Assembly (NCBI RefSeq): GCF_041355105.1 | Contig: NZ_JBFUPK010000004.1 | Coordinates: forward strand, 1 to 64,000 | Direction: 5' to 3' | DNA length: 64,000 nucleotides | From: Terriglobus sp. RCC_193 | Lineage (GTDB): Bacteria; Acidobacteriota; Terriglobia; Terriglobales; Acidobacteriaceae | Shown: piece by piece, positions 8,918 to 15,657 of the stretch | How the letters are laid out: every line of letters starts with the position of its first letter | Position numbering within the stretch: position 1 is the first letter of the stretch | Position numbers and translations under genes: made by a program | The notes under the pieces: model-generated | Told to the model about the DNA's origin: nothing | The model's database searches: none | The model's input: only the letters and a program-made list of their open reading frames with translations

Positions 8918-9879
8918 AGACTTCGCAACAAATTGCGATGGAGACAATAGCCTGCGAACTTCGCGGTCTTGAGTCGTTGCGTGAAGCGTTTGCCGGTCCG
9001 CTGGGTGATGCATTTGCGCATGCAGTGAATGTGATTGCCGATGCGCCCGGACGCGTGATTGTTACCGGCGTGGGGAAGAGTGGGCACATTGCGCGGAAGC
9101 TTGCGGCGACGCTTGCTTCCACAGGAAAGCCTGCGCACTTCGTTCATCCTTCGGATGCAAGTCACGGTGACCTGGGCATGATTCGCGAGAACGACGTGGT
9201 GTTTGCATTGTCATGGTCGGGTGAGTCGTCAGAATTATCGGATATCGTTTCGCATTCGCGAAGATTCAACGTGCCGTTGATCGTGAGCACGGGCAATGCT
9301 GAGAGCACGCTGGCGAAAGCGGCGGATGTGGTGTTGGCCTTGCCGCAATGCGAAGAAGCCTGTGTGGATTTGATGGCTCCCACGACGAGCACCACGATGC
9401 AACTGGCGTTGGGCGATGCGCTGGCCGCATCGTTAGTGAACAAAACGAACTTTTCCAGGGAAGACTTCCACGCATTGCATCCTGGTGGTCGTCTGGGGAC
9501 ACGGTTACTGCGTGTTCGTACGCTGATGCATGCCGGGGAGGAAGTCCCGTTGCTGCGGGAAGATGCTTCACTCTCCGATGCGATTGTGCGCATGACCAGC
9601 GGGCGCTTTGGCATTACCGGCGTGTTGAATGCGGAAGAAAAGCTGGTGGGTTCGATCACGGACGGCGATCTGCGCCGTGCGTTTTCGCACGGGTTTCATG
9701 ATCGCCCCGCAAAGGATGTGATGGGTCGAACGCCCCGCGTCATTGCGCCAGACGAGTTTGCACATCGTGCGTTGGCGCGTATGAATGCCGAGTCGATTAC
9801 AAGTCTGTTTGTCGTGGAAGAGGGAAGGGTCGTGGGCATTCTACATATCCACGATCTGCTGCGTGCCGGGCTCGTTTAG
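8914..9879 (+). CDS. kdsD: Arabinose 5-phosphate isomerase
   Basis: Isomerises ribulose 5-phosphate to arabinose 5-phosphate, the substrate of KdsA. An N-terminal SIS (sugar isomerase) domain spans about residues 30-180, with GVGKSGHIARKLAATLASTG, HPSDASHGDLGM and the SGESSE phosphate-binding segment. Two CBS domains follow (about 200-320), giving the usual 321 residues of the KpsF/KdsD/GutQ family. ATGA overlap with kdsA indicates coupled translation, and the pair provides two consecutive steps of Kdo synthesis. The stop overlaps that of the convergent adenosine-deaminase-family gene by four bases. Confidence 0.95.
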   Translation: MKTSQQIAMETIACELRGLESLREAFAGPLGDAFAHAVNVIADAPGRVIVTGVGKSGHIARKLAATLASTGKPAHFVHPSDASHGDLGMIRENDVVFALSWSGESSELSDIVSHSRRFNVPLIVSTGNAESTLAKAADVVLALPQCEEACVDLMAPTTSTTMQLALGDALAASLVNKTNFSREDFHALHPGGRLGTRLLRVRTLMHAGEEVPLLREDASLSDAIVRMTSGRFGITGVLNAEEKLVGSITDGDLRRAFSHGFHDRPAKDVMGRTPRVIAPDEFAHRALARMNAESITSLFVVEEGRVVGILHIHDLLRAGLV

Positions 9880-10895
9880 CGATAGCGTTCCACTTCGGCC
9901 AGTAGAGCGATCTTGCGTGCGGGCGGAAGGAAGCTGGCTTCCACAGAGTTTGCTGCCAGTTCGCGCATCTGCTCGTTGGTGAATTCGAACTCACGTTGCA
10001 CGGTTTCGTACTCATCGAGCAGATTTGCGCCGAACATCGGTGGATCGTCGGAGTTGAGCGTAATCATCAGGCCACGCTCAAAATAGTGGCGCACCGGATG
10101 CGTGTCGATCGATTTACAACAGCCTGTGCGCAGATTGCTGGTGACGTTCAGTTCAAGCGGAATCTGTTTCTCTGCAAGAACGTCGAGTAATTCAGGATCA
10201 TCCACTGCCGTCAACGCGTGGCCAATGCGTTCTGCGCCAATGTTGATCGCGCTCCAGATGCTTGTTGCAGGAACACTCTCACCCGCATGTACGGTCAGGT
10301 GTAGCCCGGTAGCCTTGGCTTCTGCGTAGAGATCTTTGAACTCTGCGGCAGGGCCACGTGCTTCGTCGCCGCCAATACCAATACCAATGATGCTGGGATA
10401 TTTCTGTTTCAACTCTGCGGCTTTTGCAAATACCACGGCAGCTTCCTGAACGCCGAAGTGGCGGACGGCATCGAAGATCCAAAAGACAGTGGTGCCGAAG
10501 TCCTGTTCGGCAAGTTCGCGTCCACGTTCCACGGCGGCCATCATGTCTTCCACGGTGATCTGCTGCTTGAATCGCAGAAGTATGCCAACGGAGATGTAGA
10601 CCTCGGCATGACGAACGCCCTGCTGGCTGAGGCGATGCACCATCTCGTAGGTGATCAGCTCGTAATCAGCCGGTGTTTGAATGCGTTCGCTTACGGCCTT
10701 GAAGGCCATCAGGAAGCCAACGAAATCTTCGTAGACATAGAGCTTTTCTGCGGCGCGAAGCGTTAGCGGTTCAGCATCATTGCGTTGCGACAAACGCACC
10801 AGGGTATCGGGCACGATGGTGCCTTCCAGATGTAGATGCAACTCGCATTTGGGGAGACCGCTTAGCCATTCGCGTTGAGAAAGAATTGCCATCAC
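9876..10895 (-). CDS. add: Adenosine deaminase family protein
   Basis: A zinc-dependent amidohydrolase of the adenosine deaminase family that converts adenosine to inosine or deaminates a related purine nucleoside. Metal and catalytic residues are in place: His20 and His22 in HLHLEG, HAGE (203-206), the RIGHA histidine (226), and SDDPPMF with Asp283/Asp284. Length (339) is normal. Subfamily members include 6-aminodeoxyfutalosine deaminase of the futalosine menaquinone route, and sequence inspection cannot exclude that. The gene follows the acyltransferase by nine bases, probably as the last gene of a three-gene minus-strand unit with the permease. Confidence 0.9.
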   Translation of the reverse strand: MMAILSQREWLSGLPKCELHLHLEGTIVPDTLVRLSQRNDAEPLTLRAAEKLYVYEDFVGFLMAFKAVSERIQTPADYELITYEMVHRLSQQGVRHAEVYISVGILLRFKQQITVEDMMAAVERGRELAEQDFGTTVFWIFDAVRHFGVQEAAVVFAKAAELKQKYPSIIGIGIGGDEARGPAAEFKDLYAEAKATGLHLTVHAGESVPATSIWSAINIGAERIGHALTAVDDPELLDVLAEKQIPLELNVTSNLRTGCCKSIDTHPVRHYFERGLMITLNSDDPPMFGANLLDEYETVQREFEFTNEQMRELAANSVEASFLPPARKIALLAEVERYR

Positions 10896-10904
10896 ATCAG
10901 TATT

Positions 10905-12053
10905 TCATTCTGGCGAGGGCGTGGCGATGGCCAAGGGTGGCTCTTTGACAGCAGGCACCCCAGCAGCGGAATCCACCAGGCGAGGGAAGAACTTGTCTCG
11001 GAGTGCCAATGTCGGGAATTCAATCAGCCGGGTCATAAGTATCCCGACCAATATGCCCGCAATGGGAGCAAGGATGCGGTTCGCTGCGGCTTCGTGCGCT
11101 GGCCAAAAACGATGTGTCAGCGAATAGATGGACGTTGAGGTGGAGACGTGCCAGAGATAAATACCGTACGAATAGACGCCGATCCAGGCGACCGCGCGAT
11201 AAAGCCAGGAGTGGCGATGGCCGGGGCGGTAGAGCAATAGAAAAAGCGCAACACCACTCAAATCAGCAAGAAGAGTCCATAGGGGTGGTGCCCATGCCTG
11301 ATGTATTGAAAGGCGGAAAAAGAGAAGCGTGAGACTGATGACCGCGATCCAGAGTGGACGCATATTCTGCACACGGGAGAAGGTTTTCGGTGCGAAGTGA
11401 AAAAGCATCGCAAGGAGAACACCGAAAAGAATGCCGTGAAGCCGGGTGAATGTGAATGTGTAGCTATCCACATGGTAGACGCAGGAAATCCAAAAACTAC
11501 GACCAATTGTGAATGCCGCCAATGCCGCCACGATGCAGAAGACAGTGCGCCACTGCAACTTGAATGATGCGGCAAGGAAGAGCAGAGTCATCAGCAGAAG
11601 ATAGGCGTGTTCCTCAACAGCGAGTGTCCATGTATGGGCGATGCCACCCATGTAGTTCTGAATGTTAAGGAAGTTACCCAAGAGAAACCGGAACGTATGA
11701 CGACCGGTTAGAAGACTTGCAATCAGAAAGATGTAGTACTGCGGCCAGATCTTCAGGCCACGGCGCACGAGGAAACGCTTGATATTGATGTTTCCGCGAA
11801 CCTTCCATTCTTTGAGCAGCAAACCGCCCACAAGAAATCCGCTGAGTACAAAAAATATATCGACGCCCGCTGTACCGAAGGCAGGCCACCCCAAGCGCAG
11901 AAAAGGCCAGAAGAGTATGTAGGACGAGTGGAAGTCAACCACCATGAGGATCGCGATTCCTCGAATGAAGTCCAATTCGATTTCACGCCGCTGTGGCTTT
12001 GTTTCTGGACGCAAAGAAACTGATTCTTCTGGAATCACTGGGCTGTGCTTCAT
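10905..12053 (-). CDS. Acyltransferase 3 family membrane protein
   Basis: An integral membrane O-acyltransferase of the acyltransferase-3 family (OafA/NodX type), which moves acyl groups, often acetyl, to sugars of the envelope. Seen are the family-opening segment ELDFIRGIAILMVVDFHSSY (residues 26-45), FVLSGFLVGGLLLKEW, and about ten hydrophobic helices across 382 residues. It has no C-terminal SGNH domain. It starts two bases after the permease stop and ends nine bases before the deaminase, suggesting one operon. The acceptor is unknown. Confidence 0.88.
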   Translation of the reverse strand: MKHSPVIPEESVSLRPETKPQRREIELDFIRGIAILMVVDFHSSYILFWPFLRLGWPAFGTAGVDIFFVLSGFLVGGLLLKEWKVRGNINIKRFLVRRGLKIWPQYYIFLIASLLTGRHTFRFLLGNFLNIQNYMGGIAHTWTLAVEEHAYLLLMTLLFLAASFKLQWRTVFCIVAALAAFTIGRSFWISCVYHVDSYTFTFTRLHGILFGVLLAMLFHFAPKTFSRVQNMRPLWIAVISLTLLFFRLSIHQAWAPPLWTLLADLSGVALFLLLYRPGHRHSWLYRAVAWIGVYSYGIYLWHVSTSTSIYSLTHRFWPAHEAAANRILAPIAGILVGILMTRLIEFPTLALRDKFFPRLVDSAAGVPAVKEPPLAIATPSPE

Positions 12054-12055
12054 GC

Positions 12056-13609
12056 TTATCCCTGCAAGCGCGCAAATTCGCTGCGCTTACGGCTGTAGAA
12101 GAAGTAGACAAACAGGCCGATGACGAGCCAGATGAAGAAGCGTTCCCAGGTGCGAATGGGAAGTCCGCTCATCAGTAGGATGCAGAAGAGCACGCTGAGT
12201 GTTGGAATCACGGGGCCGCCCGGGACGCGAAATCCGCGATAACGCTCCGGCTGACGACGACGCAGAACGATTACGCCAATACTGACCAGAACAAAGGCGA
12301 AGAGCGTGCCGATATTCGAGAGTTCAGCGAGTGTACCTACGTCAAACAATCCCGCAGGAATTGCGACGAGGATGCCTGCCACCCATGTTGCAAAGGCGGG
12401 TGTGCGGTAGCGAGGGTGCACCCTGGAGAAGATGTCCGGCAGCAGACGATCGCGGCTCATGGCGAACCATACGCGTGCCTGTCCTAACTGGAAGACCAGT
12501 ATGGACGAGATCATACCGACCAGTGCGCCGAGGAGAACGATCAGTCGCACGATGTGCAGTTTGGTGGAGTGCGTATCTGTGCTCAGACGCTTCAGCGCAT
12601 TCACTACCGGTGCAGCATCGCCCGCGACAGAGAACCACGGCACCATGCCGGTAAGAACAAGCGCGACGCCGATGTACAGAATTGTGCAGACGATAAGCGT
12701 GGCGATGATGCCGATGGGTACGTCGCGCTGTGGCTGTTTGCATTCTTCGCTGGCCGTGGAGACCGAATCAAAACCAATGTAGGTGAAGAAGATGATCGAT
12801 CCACCGGCAAGCACACCGGGCCAGCCGTTCGGCGAGAACGGATGATAGTTACCGGGATGGATGAAGCTGATACCCGCAAAGATGAAGATGAGGATGGCTG
12901 CAATCTTCACCAGCACCATGATGTTGTTGGTTTTGGCCGATTCACGGATGCCGCGTACCAGGATCATCGTGAGGATGATGACGATGAGGAACGCAGGGAT
13001 GTTGAAACCGAAGTGCCAGCCGGACTTGTAGATGTCGTGGCCCTGCAGGTCCTGCAGGCCGAGCGGAAGATAGGCGGGGGAAAGCCACTTCGGATGGAAG
13101 TGAAAGCCCATCCAGTCCATAAGATCAACCACGTGCGCTGCGAAGCCCACACTGACGCTCATGTTGGAGAAGGCGTATTCCAGGATGAGGTCCCAGCCGA
13201 TGATCCACGCAATCAATTCGCCCAGCGTGGCATAGGTATAGGTGTAGGCCGATCCGGCGATGGGGATCATGCTCGAAAGCTCGGCATAACAAAGGCCTGT
13301 GAAGGCGCAGACGATGGCCACCAGGATCATCGAAATGGCCAACGCCGGACCGGCACCGGGGCGCCCGGAAACTGCGCCGTGATGCAGTACGAAATCGATG
13401 ACAGGAGAATCCCAGAAGGTGGCCGTGGTGGCGGGATTCCCCGCGATAGCGGTGCCGATGACGGTGAAGATGCCGCTGCCGATGACGGCGCCAATGCCCA
13501 GCGCAGTGAGCGAAACGGGCCCCAGCGTTTTTTTCAGCGCTGTTTCCGGGCGCTCCGATTCGTCGATGAGTTTATCGATGGACTTCGTGGCAAAGATTTG
13601 TCGGGGCAG
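12056..13609 (-). CDS. APC family amino acid permease (non-canonical start)
   Basis: A cytoplasmic-membrane amino acid transporter of the APC superfamily, cationic-amino-acid-transporter type, with about 12 to 14 helices. The conserved N-terminus is fully encoded upstream of the first in-frame conventional start: IFATKSIDKL, then TALGIGAVIGSGIFTVIG (the helix-1 GIGxxIGxGIF signature), then helices such as SYxP-type ELSSMIPIAGSAYTYTYATLG. In the in-frame 289 bases before the TTG at 13342 there is no ATG, GTG or TTG; the stop lies at 13631-13633. The best initiator is CTG (13607-13609), seven bases after GAGAGA, giving a 517-residue protein. A sequencing error or an ATT start at 13630 are alternatives. 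Probably first gene of the unit with the acyltransferase and deaminase. Confidence 0.85.
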   Translation of the reverse strand: MPRQIFATKSIDKLIDESERPETALKKTLGPVSLTALGIGAVIGSGIFTVIGTAIAGNPATTATFWDSPVIDFVLHHGAVSGRPGAGPALAISMILVAIVCAFTGLCYAELSSMIPIAGSAYTYTYATLGELIAWIIGWDLILEYAFSNMSVSVGFAAHVVDLMDWMGFHFHPKWLSPAYLPLGLQDLQGHDIYKSGWHFGFNIPAFLIVIILTMILVRGIRESAKTNNIMVLVKIAAILIFIFAGISFIHPGNYHPFSPNGWPGVLAGGSIIFFTYIGFDSVSTASEECKQPQRDVPIGIIATLIVCTILYIGVALVLTGMVPWFSVAGDAAPVVNALKRLSTDTHSTKLHIVRLIVLLGALVGMISSILVFQLGQARVWFAMSRDRLLPDIFSRVHPRYRTPAFATWVAGILVAIPAGLFDVGTLAELSNIGTLFAFVLVSIGVIVLRRRQPERYRGFRVPGGPVIPTLSVLFCILLMSGLPIRTWERFFIWLVIGLFVYFFYSRKRSEFARLQG

Positions 13610-13679
13610 GGTGGTGTCTCTCGGCTGAATTTACGGTGGTTGCAGGTGTAGTTTAGCGTGTTGCTGGCGGAGATTCGCA

Positions 13680-14807
13680 ATGGGAATCCGCTGCGGAGGC
13701 AGTGTGCGTTTGGGGTTGGCGGCAGGTGTCGCGGTATTTTTCGGTTTGGGAGCGGCTGCGGTAGCACAGTCTCCGTTTGGAACATGGACGCGACCGGTGG
13801 ATCAGCCAGTGATTCGTCCGGTCAAGGACTCTACGTTTGCCGACCCAATTACCGGGAAAATGGTGCATTGGCAGGCCCTGCACACCTTCAACCCCGCGGC
13901 CATTGTGCGCAATGGCAAGGTATATGTCCTTTATCGTGCGGAAGATGACTCTGGATCGAGGATGATCGGCGGCCACGTTTCGCGGCTTGGTCTGGCGGTG
14001 AGCAATGACGGTATCCATTTTCAGCAGATGCCGGAGCCGGTGCTGTTTCCCGCGAAAGACACACAGGAAGATCGAGAGTCGCCCGGTGGCGTGGAGGACC
14101 CGCGCATCGTGGAATCACCCGACGGAACCTACGTGTTGACGTACACACAGTGGTCGCGGAAGCTCGACCGATATTCGGTCGGTATCGCCACGTCACGCGA
14201 TCTGACGCACTGGCAGAAGCAGGGGCCGGCGTTTCTGGGGGCGTATAGCGGGCGGTATGACACGTACAAATACAAGTCAGCCGCGATCCTGACCGAGCGC
14301 AAAGGCGACAAGCTGGTTGCCACCAAAGTAAAGGGCACGTACTGGATGTTCTGGGGTGATCTGGGCATACGGATGGCGACTTCCGATGATTTGATTCACT
14401 GGACGCCGGTGGAATCGTCTCCGGGCGAGGTAAAGGTCGTCCTGAAGCCGAGGCCGGGACTGCCGGACAGCGATTTTCCTGAAGCCGGACCGCCGCCGGT
14501 GCTGACGAAGCAAGGCATTGTGATGCTCTACAACGGCAAGAACAAGGATGGTGAAGGCCGCGATCCGAAACTGAAGGCCGGAACCTATGCCGTGCTGCAG
14601 GCGGTGCTGTCCGCGGACAATCCAGAGAAGATTCTGGAGCGGGGCGATGCACCGGTGTTTCAACCGCAATTACCGTTTGAACAGAGCGGCCAGTATGCCG
14701 CGGGAACCACGTTCTCTGAAGGGTTGGTGTTTTTCAAGGGCAAGTGGTGGATGTACTACGGCTGCGCGGACTCGTTTGTTGGCGTGGCGACGGCAGTCGT
14801 CAGGTAA
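13680..14807 (+). CDS. Exported GH130-like glycoside hydrolase/phosphorylase
   Basis: A 375-residue protein with an N-terminal signal peptide (hydrophobic core to about Ala29, AVAQ cleavage region) and a five-bladed propeller of the GH130/GH43-like type. GH130 enzymes hydrolyse or phosphorolyse beta-mannosides. The family signatures are HTFNPAAIVRNGKVYVLYRA (about 61-80), GGVEDPRIV with the catalytic acid, and repeated DLTHW/DLIHW blades. Export and lack of a nearby sugar-phosphate pathway favour hydrolysis over phosphorolysis, but this is inference. It is transcribed divergently from the permease with only a short spacer. Confidence 0.85.
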   Translation: MGIRCGGSVRLGLAAGVAVFFGLGAAAVAQSPFGTWTRPVDQPVIRPVKDSTFADPITGKMVHWQALHTFNPAAIVRNGKVYVLYRAEDDSGSRMIGGHVSRLGLAVSNDGIHFQQMPEPVLFPAKDTQEDRESPGGVEDPRIVESPDGTYVLTYTQWSRKLDRYSVGIATSRDLTHWQKQGPAFLGAYSGRYDTYKYKSAAILTERKGDKLVATKVKGTYWMFWGDLGIRMATSDDLIHWTPVESSPGEVKVVLKPRPGLPDSDFPEAGPPPVLTKQGIVMLYNGKNKDGEGRDPKLKAGTYAVLQAVLSADNPEKILERGDAPVFQPQLPFEQSGQYAAGTTFSEGLVFFKGKWWMYYGCADSFVGVATAVVR

Positions 14808-14810
14808 GAG

Positions 14811-15296
14811 CTATAGCAGCAATTGCCAATAACCTACGTCGATCCATCTATTTTGCTTCCACCCAACCTGATGAAAATGCGCGACCTTTTGAAAGCCGAA
14901 CTTTTCACTGAGGGCAATGCTTGCCGGGTTCGGAAGAGCGATGCCGCCCATGACGCAATGAACGCCTCTTGCGCGTAGTTCATCGAGTAATGCGGCATAC
15001 AGCCTGCTGCCAACCCCGGCTCCAATTCGTTGCGGATGAAGATAGATGCTGCTCTCCACGGAGAACCTGTACGCGGAGCGTTCCCGCCAGGGAGAGGCGT
15101 AAGCGTAACCAAGAACCTGATCGTTTACCTCGGCAACCAGCCAGGGGAGCCCTGCTTGCTGAATCTTTGCGATCCTTTGCCGGATGGTGGCAAAGTCCAC
15201 GGGACTTTCCTCGAAAGTGGTCATGGTCTCAAGGATGAAGTGGTTATAGACATCACAGATTGCCGAAATGTCACTCTCCTGAACGCTCCGGATCAT
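14811..15296 (-). CDS. GNAT family N-acetyltransferase (phosphinothricin-acetyltransferase-like)
   Basis: A cytoplasmic acetyl-CoA-dependent N-acetyltransferase of 161 residues. It shows the Pat/Bar type sequence: FEESPVDFATIRQRI, LGYAYASPWRERSAYRFSVE, the acetyl-CoA loop RIGAGVGSRLYAALL, and a C-terminal GFQKVAHFHQVGWK. Members acetylate phosphinothricin, methionine sulfoximine/sulfone or similar amino-acid analogues; the physiological substrate is unknown. The ATG is preceded by a strong AGGAGG. It converges on the GH130-like gene with three bases between stops. Confidence 0.88.
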   Translation of the reverse strand: MIRSVQESDISAICDVYNHFILETMTTFEESPVDFATIRQRIAKIQQAGLPWLVAEVNDQVLGYAYASPWRERSAYRFSVESSIYLHPQRIGAGVGSRLYAALLDELRARGVHCVMGGIALPNPASIALSEKFGFQKVAHFHQVGWKQNRWIDVGYWQLLL

Positions 15297-15395
15297 CGAA
15301 GCTGCCTCCTGTGAATTTCAGATCGCCCGGGCGGGCAATGCGATCCATATGAGGGGTGCTGCAGCAACTGTCTTCATGGAACGCTCCTGACAAAA

Positions 15396-15424
15396 GAAAG
15401 CCCTGCAGCTATCGCAGGGCTTTC
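15396..15424 (-). terminator. Rho-independent terminator of the 50-residue basic protein gene
   Basis: A perfect 11-bp inverted repeat (GAAAGCCCTGC at 15396-15406 with GCAGGGCTTTC at 15414-15424, seven-base loop). On the minus strand it is followed by TTTTG, and it lies just after the stop of the small basic protein gene. Confidence 0.75.
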
Positions 15425-15445
15425 TCGCAGGTTATGTGCTTCGAA

Positions 15446-15598
15446 CTAGCGCTTGGACTGGCCCTTGCTCAGCGACTTCATCTTTTTCTTGTTGCTGCCG
15501 CGGGGTTCGGTGCGAGCGACCTTGGGGGCTGCGTTCTTGCGTGCGGTGCGCTTTGCGGTCTTACGCTCGTCGTGGGACAGTGCCTTGGTATTTGCCAT
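15446..15598 (-). CDS. Small, highly basic protein of unknown function (50 aa)
   Basis: A short reading frame beginning MANTKALSHDERKTAKRTAR and ending MKSLSKGQSKR. About 18 of its 50 residues are Lys or Arg, with few hydrophobic residues, so it is probably disordered and could bind nucleic acid or the ribosome. The ATG has AGGAAG at a sensible distance, and a strong terminator follows the stop, so it looks like a complete monocistronic gene. I do not recognise the family. It sits in front of the UvrD/PcrA-like gene's 3' end on the same strand, 59 bases downstream of it. Confidence 0.75.
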   Translation of the reverse strand: MANTKALSHDERKTAKRTARKNAAPKVARTEPRGSNKKKMKSLSKGQSKR

Positions 15599-15657
15599 TG
15601 CTTTTGATTTCTTCCTGACTATTTAAAAATTTCGCCGGCGATGCGCCTGCGTGGCGC

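Noticed and set aside
12554-13651. Plus-strand open frame of 365 codons opposite the APC permease
   Set aside because: Composition is typical antisense shadow (Asp/Arg/Gly-rich, no motif); the permease on the other strand is certain.
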